DNA of 64,000 nt. Origin: Epilithonimonas tenax DSM 16811 (GTDB lineage: Bacteria > Bacteroidota > Bacteroidia > Flavobacteriales > Weeksellaceae). Shown here piece by piece: positions 27,283 to 37,131 of the stretch. A program made the translations under genes and the position numbers. Each line of letters starts with the position of its first letter. Within the stretch, counting starts at the first letter, position 1. The notes under the pieces are model-generated. The model was not told the DNA's origin and did not search any database. It saw only the letters and a list, made by a program, of their open reading frames with translations. The stretch is taken from positions 1-64,000 of the forward strand of contig NZ_AUAA01000024.1 of assembly GCF_000428485.1 (NCBI RefSeq), written 5' to 3'.

Positions 27283-29916
27283 ATGCATAAGGAAGGAGAA
27301 AGGTTAATACCAATCAACATTGTTGACGAGATGAGAACCTCTTACATCGATTATTCGATGTCAGTAATTGTATCAAGAGCTTTGCCAGATGTAAGAGACG
27401 GACTGAAACCCGTACACAGAAGAGTTCTTTACGGTATGTACGGCTTGAATGTCTTTTCTAACAGAAAACATTTGAAATCTGCGAGAATTGTTGGAGACGT
27501 TTTGGGTAAATACCACCCGCACGGCGACAGTTCTGTTTATGATGCAATGGTCAGAATGGCGCAACCTTGGAGTTTGCGTTATCAGATGGTTGATGGCCAG
27601 GGTAACTTCGGTTCTATGGACGGCGATCCACCTGCAGCAATGCGTTACACAGAAGCAAGACTTAAGAAAATATCAGACGAGATCCTCGCAGACCTTGACA
27701 AAGAAACGGTAGATTTTCAAAATAACTTTGATGACAGTATGACAGAACCAACCGTTCTACCTACTAGAATCCCGAGTCTTTTGGTAAATGGTGCTTCCGG
27801 TATTGCCGTGGGTATGGCGACCAATATGGCACCTCACAACCTAGCCGAAAGTATCGATGCGATCTGCGCCTACATCGATGATAAAGAAATTACCATTGAT
27901 GAACTTATGAAGCACATCATTGCACCAGATTTCCCAACCGGAGGCATTATTTACGGTTATGATGGCGTGCGTGATGCTTTCCACACAGGAAGAGGACGCA
28001 TTGTGCTCAGAGCAAAAATCAACTTCGAAGAAATCGGAAACAGAAATGCGATCATCGTCACAGAAATACCTTATCAAGTCAACAAAGCAGAGATGATTGC
28101 CAGAACTGCTGAATTGGTAAAAGACGACAAACTACCCGGCATTTATGAGATCCGTGATGAATCCGACAGAACAGGTCTACGTATTGTTTACGAACTTAAA
28201 AATGATGCCATACCAAACGTGGTATTAAACCTTCTATACAAATATACTTCCCTACAAACCTCATTTTCGGTTAATAATATTGCATTGGTCAAAGGAAGAC
28301 CCGTACAGCTGAACGTGAAGGATATGATTTTGCATTTCGTAGATCACCGTCACGAAGTGATTGTACGAAGAACAAAATATGAACTGAGAAAAGCACAAGA
28401 AAGAGCACACATTCTTGAAGGCTTTATGAAAGTAATCGGAACTCAGGATTCACTAGACAGAGCGATTGCAATCATCCGTCACAGTGCTAATCCTGCAGCT
28501 GCGAAAGAAGGCTTGATCGAGGAATTTGAACTTTCAGAAATTCAGGCTCAGGCCGTTCTGGATCTTCGTCTGGCTCGTCTTACAGGAATGGAACTTGATA
28601 AGATCCGTGCTGAATATGAAGAGATAATGGCGATGATTGCAGACTTGGAGGACATTCTTACGAATGAGCCAAGACGTTATGAGATCATCAAAGCTGAGCT
28701 TCAGGAAATAAAAGAAAAGTATGGCGACGAAAGACGTTCGGAGATCGATTATGCTGGTGGAGAATTCTCTATTGAAGACATGATCCCGGATGAGAAGGTA
28801 GTTTTGACCATCTCTCACGCCGGCTACATCAAAAGAACGTTGCTTTCCGAATACAAAGTACAATCCAGAGGCGGCGTTGGAAACAGAGCTGCGACTACAA
28901 GAGATGAAGATTTCCTTGAATATATCGTAACAGCAACCAACCACGAATACCTGTTGTTCTTCACAGAAAAAGGAAAATGTTTCTGGCTAAGGGTTTTCGA
29001 AGTTCCGGAAGGATCAAAAACTTCGAAAGGAAGAGCCGTTCAGAACTTAATCAATATAGAACAGGACGACAAGATCAAGGCTTACATCAGAACCAAAGAC
29101 CTTAAAAACCAGGAATATATCAACCAAATGAATGTTGTGATGATCACCAAGAACGGTACCATCAAGAAAACATCCCTGGAAGCCTACTCACGACCAAGAA
29201 CAAATGGTGTCAACGCCATCGAGATCCGTGATAACGACGCACTACTAGGCGCAAGATTAACAGACGGAAACTCTGAAATCATGATCGCCACCAAAAACGG
29301 AAAATGCATCCGTTTCCCTGAAGAAAAGGCAAGAGCTGTCGGCAGAGGATCCATCGGTGTAAGAGGAATTTCTCTTGAAGACAATGATGAAGTGATCGGA
29401 ATGATTGTTGTAAATGACTTGGAAAACGATACCGTTTTGGTCGTGTCAGAAAGAGGTTATGGGAAACGAACAGCTGTTGAAGATTACCGTGTAACCAACC
29501 GCGGTGGAAAAGGTGTAATCACGCTTAACATTACAGAAAAAACAGGAAATCTAATTGCCATTCAAAGCGTCACAGACGAAGATGGATTGATGATCATCAA
29601 CAAATCCGGTGTGGCCATCAGAATGAATATGAAAGAGATGCGCGTAATGGGTAGAAACACTCAGGGTGTGAAAGTCATCAACCTGAAAACTAAAGACGAG
29701 ATTGCGGCTATTGCAAAAGTTGAGATGGACAGTGAAGTTGTGGAAGACGAAGCTGAAGAAGGTGCAGAAAACGACAGCAACAATCCGGAATTCAAATTAA
29801 AACCTCAAAAAGCAGATAGCCAAACCAACAACGAGGAATCAGAAGAATCAGACACTGAGAAAACAGATGGTGAAGAAACCTCTGAAAACAGTGATAAAAC
29901 CGAAGACAAAGAATAA
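27283..29916 (+). CDS. gyrA: DNA gyrase subunit A
   Basis: 877 residues. The catalytic tyrosine is Tyr122 in MRYTEARL, the same number as in Escherichia coli. The quinolone region reads [14 protein letters not shown] with Ser83 and Asp87 intact, so no classic resistance change is present. The C-terminal beta-pinwheel has its GyrA-box position at 527-533 as QSRGGVG rather than the textbook QRRGGKG; TNRGGKG occurs further on. The last 60 residues form an acidic Asp/Glu/Ser tail. Pairs with GyrB (elsewhere) to introduce negative supercoils. The TPR gene follows after 21 bp. Confidence 0.98.
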   Translation: MHKEGERLIPINIVDEMRTSYIDYSMSVIVSRALPDVRDGLKPVHRRVLYGMYGLNVFSNRKHLKSARIVGDVLGKYHPHGDSSVYDAMVRMAQPWSLRYQMVDGQGNFGSMDGDPPAAMRYTEARLKKISDEILADLDKETVDFQNNFDDSMTEPTVLPTRIPSLLVNGASGIAVGMATNMAPHNLAESIDAICAYIDDKEITIDELMKHIIAPDFPTGGIIYGYDGVRDAFHTGRGRIVLRAKINFEEIGNRNAIIVTEIPYQVNKAEMIARTAELVKDDKLPGIYEIRDESDRTGLRIVYELKNDAIPNVVLNLLYKYTSLQTSFSVNNIALVKGRPVQLNVKDMILHFVDHRHEVIVRRTKYELRKAQERAHILEGFMKVIGTQDSLDRAIAIIRHSANPAAAKEGLIEEFELSEIQAQAVLDLRLARLTGMELDKIRAEYEEIMAMIADLEDILTNEPRRYEIIKAELQEIKEKYGDERRSEIDYAGGEFSIEDMIPDEKVVLTISHAGYIKRTLLSEYKVQSRGGVGNRAATTRDEDFLEYIVTATNHEYLLFFTEKGKCFWLRVFEVPEGSKTSKGRAVQNLINIEQDDKIKAYIRTKDLKNQEYINQMNVVMITKNGTIKKTSLEAYSRPRTNGVNAIEIRDNDALLGARLTDGNSEIMIATKNGKCIRFPEEKARAVGRGSIGVRGISLEDNDEVIGMIVVNDLENDTVLVVSERGYGKRTAVEDYRVTNRGGKGVITLNITEKTGNLIAIQSVTDEDGLMIINKSGVAIRMNMKEMRVMGRNTQGVKVINLKTKDEIAAIAKVEMDSEVVEDEAEEGAENDSNNPEFKLKPQKADSQTNNEESEESDTEKTDGEETSENSDKTEDKE

Positions 29917-29937
29917 AAAAAAATTAAAAAGTTTAAT

Positions 29938-31320
29938 ATGAAAAGATTAATTTTAAGTTTAGCAGTTTTATCTGTAGCCTTGGTGAGTGCACAGAAAAAA
30001 GAAATCGCTAACGCTGTAAAAGCAGTTGATTCAGGAGATCTTACAACTGCCAATTCAGAAATATCAAAAGCAGAAGGTATTTTTGGAGAAAAAACATACT
30101 TATTGGAACCAGCAGTTCTTGAACAGTATTATTACGCAAAAGGTTTTGCATTACTGAAGGCCGGAAAAAACACAGAAGGCGCAGAGTATCTTGCAAAAAT
30201 TGCAACATTGGGCAAAGATGCCATCTACACAGGAAAAGACGCTGAAAAAAACAAAGTCTATTTTGTAGGAAAAGATGCTGCAGACCAATTTGGAGCAGGC
30301 CTTTCTTTAAAACAAGATCAATATTCTCCGTCCTTGGGTGACAAATTAAGACAATCCATCAATCCGCTTTTGCAAAAAGCAAATGAAATGGCGACAAAAA
30401 GTTACAATGACAAAAAATTTGATGTAGCTGGAGAGAAGTTCGCAGAGACTTACTTCCTCTTCAAAGCAGCGGGACAGGATGACAAAAACTACCTTTATTA
30501 CGCAGGTGTAGCATATGCGCAAACCACAGATAACAAAGCAAAGGCGATAGATATCCTTGATTCTTTGATCAAATCTGGCTACACAGGTGTAGAAACTTCT
30601 TATACCGCAAAAAACAAAGCCGGAGAAAAAGAAACGCTTGACAAAGCGGCCTACGATCTTTACAAGAAAACAGCAGGCAGTGCTGGATATACCGAATTCA
30701 AAACAGAAGTTACCCCTAGCAAACAGGAAGAACTCTATGATCTTTTGGCGTCTTTGCTATTCGAACAAAAAAGATATGATGAAGCAGGAAAAGTAGCTGA
30801 CGAAGGTTTGAAGAAATTCCCAAACAATCAGTCTTTATCGCAGGTTCAAAGTAACTCCTATTTCAAAACGGGAAAAACAGATGAGTTTGTCAATAACCTG
30901 AGAGCTAAAATTGCAAAAAACCCTAACGACAAAGAGAGCATCTACAATCTTGGCGTCATGCTAAGCAAAGACCCAGCAAAATCAGCAGAAGCAGAAGCAA
31001 CTTACAAACGATTGGTAGAGCTAGATCCGAAATATCCGAATGCACTGAACAACCTTGTGTTCTCAATCATTGGAGAAGACGATGCTAAGACCATCGAGGA
31101 ATATCGAAATCTGAAAAAAGCAGGCAAAATAGATGCAGCCAATAAAGTCTTGGAACAAAGAAGAGCCAGATTCCAAAAAGCATTACCTTATGCAGAACAG
31201 ATGTACCAGACTGATCCCAATAACAAAGAATTGGTAAGCCTTCTAAAAGGAATGTATATGACCACGCAGAACACTGCAAAATACAACGAATTCAAAGCAA
31301 AAGAAACCGCAATGAAATAA
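29938..31320 (+). CDS. Secreted tetratricopeptide-repeat protein linked to gyrA
   Basis: 460 residues with a signal peptide (about 1-18, ending VSAQ). Several TPR motifs are visible: LEQYYYAKGFALLKAGKNTEG, LYDLLASLLFEQKRYDEAG, ESIYNLGVMLSKDP and PYAEQMYQTDPNNKELVSLL. It should be a periplasmic scaffold. It follows gyrA by 21 bp in the same direction, a conserved arrangement in flavobacteria, but a link to topology is not implied. Function unknown. Confidence 0.85.
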   Translation: MKRLILSLAVLSVALVSAQKKEIANAVKAVDSGDLTTANSEISKAEGIFGEKTYLLEPAVLEQYYYAKGFALLKAGKNTEGAEYLAKIATLGKDAIYTGKDAEKNKVYFVGKDAADQFGAGLSLKQDQYSPSLGDKLRQSINPLLQKANEMATKSYNDKKFDVAGEKFAETYFLFKAAGQDDKNYLYYAGVAYAQTTDNKAKAIDILDSLIKSGYTGVETSYTAKNKAGEKETLDKAAYDLYKKTAGSAGYTEFKTEVTPSKQEELYDLLASLLFEQKRYDEAGKVADEGLKKFPNNQSLSQVQSNSYFKTGKTDEFVNNLRAKIAKNPNDKESIYNLGVMLSKDPAKSAEAEATYKRLVELDPKYPNALNNLVFSIIGEDDAKTIEEYRNLKKAGKIDAANKVLEQRRARFQKALPYAEQMYQTDPNNKELVSLLKGMYMTTQNTAKYNEFKAKETAMK

Positions 31321-31321
31321 T

Positions 31322-31350
31322 GCAAAAGGAGCCTCCGGGCTTCTTTTTTT
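31322..31350 (+). terminator. Terminator of the gyrA-TPR operon
   Basis: AAAAGGAGCC, loop TCC and GGGCTTCTTTT form an imperfect stem ending in a T-run, directly after the stop at 31320. Confidence 0.7.
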
Positions 31351-31376
31351 CATTTTTCCAACACGACCTAAAAATG

Positions 31377-31384
31377 TATATTTG
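31377..31384 (+). promoter_or_regulatory. Candidate -7 element (TATATTTG) for the transaldolase-like gene
   Basis: It matches TAnnTTTG and lies 26 bp before the ATG at 31410. Confidence 0.4.
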
Positions 31385-31409
31385 TTCATAATTTTTCAAA
31401 AACCTTAAT

Positions 31410-32063
31410 ATGAAATTTTTTATAGACACAGCCAACCTGGCGCAGATCAAAGAAGCACAAGATCTAGGAATCCTGGATGGCGTTACAACAAACCCTTCGC
31501 TTATGGCAAAAGAAGGCATTTCCGGAAAAGAAGCCATCAACAAACACTATGTTGATATCTGCAATATCTCAGACGGCGATGTTTCTGCAGAGGTCCTTTC
31601 TACAACTTACGAAGAAATGATCAAAGAAGGTGACGAGCTGGCGGCTCTTCATGAGAGAATTGTAGTCAAGATCCCAATGATCAAAGACGGCATCAAAGCA
31701 TTAAAATATTTTTCGGATAAAGGCATCAAAACCAACTGCACATTGATCTTCTCCGCAGGACAGGCACTGTTGGCAGCAAAAGCAGGCGCAAGTTATGTCT
31801 CTCCGTTTCTAGGAAGATTAGATGACATCTCCGTAGATGGCCTCAATTTGATCGAGGAGATCCGTCTTATTTTTGACAACTACCACTTCGAAACCGAGAT
31901 TCTTGCAGCTTCTATCAGAAGTCCTATGCATATCATCAACTGTGCAAAGATCGGCGCAGACGTGATTACATCACCACTTCCATCCATCCTCAATCTACTC
32001 AATCACCCACTTACAGATTCTGGATTGGCTCAGTTTGTGGCAGATTCCAAAAAGTTAGGTTAA
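31410..32063 (+). CDS. fsa: Fructose-6-phosphate aldolase / short transaldolase (TalC type)
   Basis: 217 residues, the short form of the transaldolase family. The Schiff-base lysine is in VVKIPM (Lys87). DGVTTNPSLMAKEG, TNCTLIFSAGQALLAAKAGASYVSPFLGRLDD and AASIRSPMH are all typical. It interconverts fructose 6-phosphate with dihydroxyacetone and glyceraldehyde 3-phosphate, or acts as a transaldolase. The two activities are not separable from sequence alone. It stands alone with its own promoter element and is followed by repeat D. Confidence 0.9.
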   Translation: MKFFIDTANLAQIKEAQDLGILDGVTTNPSLMAKEGISGKEAINKHYVDICNISDGDVSAEVLSTTYEEMIKEGDELAALHERIVVKIPMIKDGIKALKYFSDKGIKTNCTLIFSAGQALLAAKAGASYVSPFLGRLDDISVDGLNLIEEIRLIFDNYHFETEILAASIRSPMHIINCAKIGADVITSPLPSILNLLNHPLTDSGLAQFVADSKKLG

Positions 32064-32076
32064 TCATTTCAGACGT

Positions 32077-32201
32077 GTTTGGGCACCTGATCCGCGCTCC
32101 ACTCCCGCTTTTTTTGTCATTGCGAAAGACCTGAAACCATCCGTTGGACTTGTCTGCCATCGCAATCACAAAAAAGAGCTCCGTTCAGCTCGGGGTGCGC
32201 T
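32077..32201 (-). repeat. Dispersed intergenic repeat, copy D (inverted)
   Basis: On the minus strand this copy reads CACCCCGAGCTGAACGGAG, then CTCTTTTTTG, a variable loop and CAAAAAAAGCGGGAGTGGAG, ending in GGTGCCCAAAC. It follows the transaldolase-like gene and lies before a bidirectional terminator. The order of shoulders matches copies A, B and C. Confidence 0.75.
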
Positions 32202-32237
32202 GCGCAAAGAACATGGTTTCTGATCAAATACCACATC

Positions 32238-32283
32238 AAAAAAAAACCGTCCTGTTTGAATTAAACAAGGCGGTTTTTCTTTT
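32238..32283. terminator. Bidirectional terminator between the transaldolase-like gene and mntH
   Basis: AACCG...TGTTT and AAACA...CGGTT pair around GAATT, with a few mismatches, flanked by A9 on the left and T5 on the right, so it can serve both convergent genes. Between it and mntH (to 32460) I see nothing else. Confidence 0.65.
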
Positions 32284-32460
32284 GTACACTAGTGCAAGCT
32301 TTTGTGATTGTCCCCAAATGGTAATCCATCCACACCCTTTATACTTCTTGCTGAAGTTGACTTATTGATGTCGCTTGCAAAACGCTTAGGTAGCCCATTC
32401 TTTGTTTGACCTTGCGCTGAATTAAACAGGAAGAAAAATCACGGACAACCATACAAGCAT

Positions 32461-33795
32461 TTAAGAAAAGAAAGTTTCCTTCAGAAGATAGAGATTCAGC
32501 ACAATAATAATAGCACTGATTACAAAGGCAAGAATCTTCAACCAAAGTTTATTGGCAAACTCTCCCATTTTTGCTTTACTGTTGGTAAACATCACCAGGG
32601 GAACAACCGCAAAACTCAACTGCATCGACAAAACCACCTGACTGAAAACCAACAGATCTGCGGTTCCTTTTTCACCGTACAATATAGAAATAATCAAAGC
32701 GGGAATGATGGCAATCGTTCTTGTGATCAGTCGTCTCACCCACGGCTTTAATTTGATATTCAGAAATCCCTCCATCACGATTTGTCCGGCCAATGTTCCC
32801 GTCAAAGTAGAATTCTGACCCGAAGCCAGCAAAGCAATTCCAAAGAAAATACTAGCCAAAGTTGTTCCCAAAAGTGGTGTCAAAAGCATATAAGCATCAT
32901 TGATGTCCGCCACATCCTTATTCCCCGAGGTATGGAAAGTGGCTGCTGCAATTATAAGAATAGCTGCATTAATCACAAAAGCCAACATTAGAGAAAGGCT
33001 GCTGTCTATACTAGCAAACTTCAAAGCTTCTTTTTTTCCTTCCGTAGTTCTGGGATAATCCCTGGTTTGAACGATACTGCTGTGGAGATACAGATTGTGT
33101 GGCATCACTGTTGCACCCAAAATCCCAATGGCGATATAGAGCATTGATGGATTGGTAATGATTTCTTTTTTAGGGATAAGACCTTCTAGTAAAGGAAAAA
33201 GATCTGGTTTACTAAGGAAGATCTCATAAAAGAAAGCGATGAAGATAATGAAGATCAATCCACCGACAATACTTTCTATGTATCTGAAACCCTTTGCCTG
33301 TAAAAACAAGATGAGAAAAACATCAATGATGGTAATAACAACCCCGACACTCAGCGGGATTCCAAATAAAAGATTAAGTGCAATCGCCGATCCTATCACT
33401 TCTGCAAGATCACAGGCAGCAATGGCTATCTCACAAAATATCCAAAGCACAAAATTGACAGCCGGATGAAAATGATCTTTACATGCCTGCGCCAAATCCC
33501 GCTCTGCCACCACACCCAATTTTACGGAAAGATGTTGCAACAGGATGGCAAACAAATTAGAAATCAAAATAACAGATAGCAAAGTATAGCCAAACTGTGC
33601 TCCACCCGCTATATCTGTGGCCCAGTTTCCCGGATCCATGTAGCCTACAGCCACGAGAAGTCCTGGTCCCATATAGGCCAATAATTTCTTTTTGAAACTC
33701 CCGTCTTTGGGAATTTGGACGCTGGCGAAAACCTCATTCAAAGAATTCGAGCTCTTCCCATTTCTCCAGCCGCTATTGTTATTTATTGGATTCAA
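32461..33795 (-). CDS. mntH: Nramp family divalent metal transporter
   Basis: 444 residues with 11 predicted helices. The metal-binding helix breaks are intact: DPGNWATD in helix 1 and VMPHNLYLHSS in helix 6. It takes up Mn2+ (and possibly Fe2+) with protons. The only fitting start is TTG at 33793-33795, since no in-frame ATG exists upstream and the N-terminus SGWRNGKSSNSLNEV matches the pre-helix region of relatives. A 20-bp inverted repeat overlaps its promoter (see 33804), as expected for metal-dependent repression. Confidence 0.93.
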   Translation of the reverse strand: MNPINNNSGWRNGKSSNSLNEVFASVQIPKDGSFKKKLLAYMGPGLLVAVGYMDPGNWATDIAGGAQFGYTLLSVILISNLFAILLQHLSVKLGVVAERDLAQACKDHFHPAVNFVLWIFCEIAIAACDLAEVIGSAIALNLLFGIPLSVGVVITIIDVFLILFLQAKGFRYIESIVGGLIFIIFIAFFYEIFLSKPDLFPLLEGLIPKKEIITNPSMLYIAIGILGATVMPHNLYLHSSIVQTRDYPRTTEGKKEALKFASIDSSLSLMLAFVINAAILIIAAATFHTSGNKDVADINDAYMLLTPLLGTTLASIFFGIALLASGQNSTLTGTLAGQIVMEGFLNIKLKPWVRRLITRTIAIIPALIISILYGEKGTADLLVFSQVVLSMQLSFAVVPLVMFTNSKAKMGEFANKLWLKILAFVISAIIIVLNLYLLKETFFS

Positions 33796-33803
33796 TAATG
33801 TTA

Positions 33804-33823
33804 TTGTTAGATTAGACTAACAA
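33804..33823 (-). promoter_or_regulatory. Candidate metal-repressor (MntR/DtxR-type) operator of mntH
   Basis: A perfect 7-bp inverted repeat TTGTTAG-N6-CTAACAA lies 9 bp upstream of the TTG start and overlaps a -7-like element (CAAAAATA, 33821-33828; TATTTTTG on the minus strand). DtxR/MntR-family operators are palindromes of this general size and place, with TTAG/CTAA cores. The regulator itself is not in the window; the assignment is inference. Confidence 0.55.
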
Positions 33824-33828
33824 AAATA
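33821..33828 (-). promoter_or_regulatory. Candidate -7 element (TATTTTTG) for mntH
   Basis: It matches TAnnTTTG on the minus strand, 25 bp from the start codon, overlapping the proposed operator by three bases. Confidence 0.4.
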
Positions 33829-33860
33829 GTTATACTCTACTTAACTCACAAGCTTACAAC

Positions 33861-33889
33861 AAAAAAAACTGCCAATTACTTGGCAGTTT
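33861..33889 (-). terminator. Terminator of the DUF937-OmpA gene
   Basis: AAACTGCCAA, a 4-nt loop and TTGGCAGTTT are followed by T6 on the minus strand. It lies directly past the stop at 33913. Confidence 0.85.
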
Positions 33890-33912
33890 CCTAATTAATT
33901 TGATATGGTCTT

Positions 33913-35238
33913 TTACTTTGTAAACCTAATCGCTGTTTTTCTATCAGACTCTCTTTCTTTATCAGTAGCTTCTGCAGGAACTTTCGCAAATTTGGACCCG
34001 TAACCTTCTGCGCCTAATACTTGCGCAGAACTTATAGCAGTTTTTACAGCCGTGGCTCTGTCTGCAGATAACTTAAGATTTGCATTCGCGTCTCCTTTTT
34101 TATCTGTGTAGGCTCCGATTTTGATTTTAGCATCAGGAAATTCCGTTAAGATCATTTTCAAGTTATCCAATTGAACTTTAGATTCTGGTGTCAACTTAGT
34201 TGTACCGAATTCGAAATTCAAATTATCAAAGTTGTACCATTTATCTTTCAATTGCATTTCTGTTGCAATTTTATACTCATCAGATTTCAGAAAAGTCACG
34301 ATTTGATCCTCGATTCCACCTTTATAAGCCTGTAAAGTTTTTCCACTTGGGAGAGTGACCACCAAAGTCTCTCTACTGGTTGTCACCATATCTTCTGTAG
34401 TATTGGCAGAATCAGAAACCACTGCAGTAGAATCTGTAGTTGCTATTGCGACTGGTTCTGCTTTTTTATCACATTGTTTCCAGAAAAACCATCCTAAGAG
34501 TAATAACAACAGCAATGGTAGTAACCATTTCCAAATGCTTCCACCTCCGGAATGGTCAGAAACGATCTCGTGAGTCGATCCACTTCTATTCACATCTACT
34601 TTTGGTGTTTCTTTAACCCTTGGTCTTTCTGTAACCGGAGTTACTGGATTCACATCTACAATAGGTGTCTGTAATGGTTCCGGCACCACATTAAGTGGCT
34701 CAGCATCTGCAGACCCAAACCAATTACCGAGCCCCAGTGCGGCAAAACTAAATCCTGCCGGCAACAATGATGACAAAATTCCTTTTTGTCCGCTCAATAG
34801 ACTTCCGAAAGAAGATTCATTCAGATTATTATCGGCAGCATATTTCCCTATAGTTCCGGCGGTGGCACCAGTGACAAGGTTTAGCAAAGCGTTTGTAGAC
34901 TCTGTCTTGATTCCTGCGTAGGCGGAAACCGAATTTGTAATTGCTGCAAGTTTGTCTCCGTCCCCAAAAATCAAACTCAGGATCCTTGAGATCAAAGAAT
35001 CACTTCCGTTACCATTTCCCAATAGATTAGACAAAATACCTGATGATGCTGCCTCTTTTACTGTACCGAAAAGCTCAGATTGTGTGTTGCTGTTGGCAAA
35101 ACCACCAACGACTGCTGGTAGTAATGCAGAAATTGCTTTCGAAATTCCTGACTCACTTTCTCCAAGTTGAGTTGCTGCCTGAGACACTGTGGAAGGTCCC
35201 AGCTGACCTTTGATAAGGTCGATAAGATTAATTGACAT
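33913..35238 (-). CDS. DUF937 - transmembrane - OmpA family protein
   Basis: 441 residues in three parts. The N-terminal DUF937-like region (about 1-170) is rich in Ala/Gly/Ser/Leu, with SALLPAVVGGFAN and ILSSLLPAG. A Pro/Val-rich linker follows and then a single helix (about 235-253, WKWLLPLLLLLLLGWFFWK). The C-terminal OmpA domain (about 330-441) has FEFGTTKLTPESKVQLDNLKMIL and GAYTDKKGDANANLKLSADRATAV, so it should bind peptidoglycan. There is no signal peptide, so the helix is likely the membrane anchor, with the DUF937 part cytoplasmic. Function unknown. Confidence 0.8.
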   Translation of the reverse strand: MSINLIDLIKGQLGPSTVSQAATQLGESESGISKAISALLPAVVGGFANSNTQSELFGTVKEAASSGILSNLLGNGNGSDSLISRILSLIFGDGDKLAAITNSVSAYAGIKTESTNALLNLVTGATAGTIGKYAADNNLNESSFGSLLSGQKGILSSLLPAGFSFAALGLGNWFGSADAEPLNVVPEPLQTPIVDVNPVTPVTERPRVKETPKVDVNRSGSTHEIVSDHSGGGSIWKWLLPLLLLLLLGWFFWKQCDKKAEPVAIATTDSTAVVSDSANTTEDMVTTSRETLVVTLPSGKTLQAYKGGIEDQIVTFLKSDEYKIATEMQLKDKWYNFDNLNFEFGTTKLTPESKVQLDNLKMILTEFPDAKIKIGAYTDKKGDANANLKLSADRATAVKTAISSAQVLGAEGYGSKFAKVPAEATDKERESDRKTAIRFTK

Positions 35239-35454
35239 AGTTGTTTATTTTTCGTGTTTAATACTTGTAATATTAACAAATTCTAATCCAATAAATTTAA
35301 TAATTAATAATTTTAATACAACTTTAACAAATTAATTACAAATATGAATTGAAAAATGTATAATTATATCAACTTTAAACAAATATTAAGCATAAAGTAA
35401 TCATATATGAAGTAATGATAAACAAAAATATGATTTCGAAATTGTTTAACTAAC

Positions 35455-35486
35455 AAAAAAATCCGAAGCTTTTCTCCGGATTTTAA
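35455..35486 (-). terminator. Terminator of proS
   Basis: AAAATCCGGAG, loop and CTTCGGATTTTTTTG on the minus strand form a stem with a T-run, 22 bp past the proS stop. The rest of the 35239-35507 gap is AT-rich, with nothing else recognised. Confidence 0.8.
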
Positions 35487-35507
35487 AATATGTAAAATTG
35501 TAAAGTA

Positions 35508-36983
35508 TTAATAAGCTTTAGCAAATACCACCCTTTGCTTCGAAGGCTTTCCTGTAATTAAGGAAATACCGTCTTCTTGCTCGTTATTCAAAGGAATACA
35601 TCTGATGGTAGCTTTGGTTTCTTGCTTGATCTGCTCCTCCTCTTCTGCCGTTCCATCCCAATGTGCAAGGATAAAACCACCTTTTTCTGTAAGCACTGTT
35701 TTGAATTCTTCGTAAGAATCAACCTTCGTAATATTTTCTTCTTTGAACTTCAATGCTTTATTATAGATATCACTTTGAATTGTTTTCAGCAGTTCTTCGA
35801 TATAAACATCAAGACCTTCTATAGAAACCGTTTCTTTGGTTAAATTATCTCTTCTTGCTAATTCTACTGTTTTGTTTTCAAGATCTCTCTGTCCAAGAGC
35901 GATTCTTAATGGAACACCTTTCAACTCGTACTCAGCAAATTTCCAGCCTGGTTTGTTCTGCGTATCATTATCAAATTTAACTGAAATGCCTTTGGACTTC
36001 AATTTACTTTGAATTTCTAACGCCACTTCGCTTATTTCAGCCAATTGTTCTTCGCCTTTGAAAATTGGAACAATCACCACCTGAATTGGTGCCAAAGTTG
36101 GGGGCAAAACCAAACCAAGATCATCAGAATGCGTCATAATTAGAGCGCCCATCAATCTTGTAGAAGTTCCCCAAGATGATGCCCAAGGGTATTCTTGTTT
36201 CCCTTCTTTGTTGGTAAATTTGACATCGAAAGCTTTAGGGAAACTTTGTCCCAAGAAATGGGAAGTTCCCGCTTGCAACGCTTTTCCATCTTGCATCAAC
36301 GCTTCTATACAGTAGGTTTCGTCTGCACCTGCAAATCTTTCAGATGGTGTTTTGATCCCTCTGAATACTGGTATCGCCATAAAATCTTCGGCAAATTTTG
36401 CGTAAACCTCAAGCATTCTTTCAGTTTCTTCAACAGCTTCGTCTCTTGTTGCGTGAGCAGTATGGCCTTCCTGCCAAAGGAATTCTGCCGTCCTAAGGAA
36501 CAATCTGGTCCTCATTTCCCAACGAACAACATTCGCCCATTGGTTGATCAGGATAGGCAAATCTCTGTATGACTGGATCCAGTTTTTATACGTACTCCAA
36601 ATGATCGCTTCAGAAGTTGGACGAACAATGAGTTCCTCCTCCAATTTCGCCTCAGGATCTACAATGAGTTTCGCAGGATTATTAGGATCAGTTTTTAATC
36701 TGTAATGGGTAACAACAGCGCATTCTTTGGCAAAACCTTCTGCATTTTTTTCTTCAGCTTCGAAAAGGCTTTTGGGTACAAAAAGTGGGAAGTAAGCATT
36801 CTGATGTCCAGTTTCTTTGAACTTTTTGTCCATTTCGTCACGCATTTTTTCCCAAATTGCATAACCATAAGGTTTGATCACCATACATCCTCTAACACTA
36901 GAATTCTCTGCTAGATCTGCTTTCACAACCAATTCGTTATACCATTTGCTATAATCTTCTGCTCTTGATGTTAACTTTGCCAT
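35508..36983 (-). CDS. proS: Prolyl-tRNA synthetase, short (archaeal/eukaryotic) type
   Basis: 491 residues, lacking the inserted editing domain of the longer bacterial form. Class II motifs are present: [23 protein letters not shown] (motif 1), [33 protein letters not shown] (motif 2) and the anticodon-binding C-terminus with the closing YAR/Y-type end (VVFAKAY). It charges tRNA-Pro. Its upstream neighbour on the other strand is the Gly-rich lipoprotein gene; the 148-bp gap holds both promoters. Confidence 0.96.
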   Translation of the reverse strand: MAKLTSRAEDYSKWYNELVVKADLAENSSVRGCMVIKPYGYAIWEKMRDEMDKKFKETGHQNAYFPLFVPKSLFEAEEKNAEGFAKECAVVTHYRLKTDPNNPAKLIVDPEAKLEEELIVRPTSEAIIWSTYKNWIQSYRDLPILINQWANVVRWEMRTRLFLRTAEFLWQEGHTAHATRDEAVEETERMLEVYAKFAEDFMAIPVFRGIKTPSERFAGADETYCIEALMQDGKALQAGTSHFLGQSFPKAFDVKFTNKEGKQEYPWASSWGTSTRLMGALIMTHSDDLGLVLPPTLAPIQVVIVPIFKGEEQLAEISEVALEIQSKLKSKGISVKFDNDTQNKPGWKFAEYELKGVPLRIALGQRDLENKTVELARRDNLTKETVSIEGLDVYIEELLKTIQSDIYNKALKFKEENITKVDSYEEFKTVLTEKGGFILAHWDGTAEEEEQIKQETKATIRCIPLNNEQEDGISLITGKPSKQRVVFAKAY

Positions 36984-37131
36984 AAATTTTTTTAAACTAT
37001 TTTTTAACTTTTTTAACTTTTCTTAATCTAAATAAAAAGCCTAATTTTACACTACTTTGTAACTACTTACTGGTATAAAATTTGGTTTCTTTTAAGAATA
37101 CAAATATAGCAAACTTAATACTTCTCATAAA

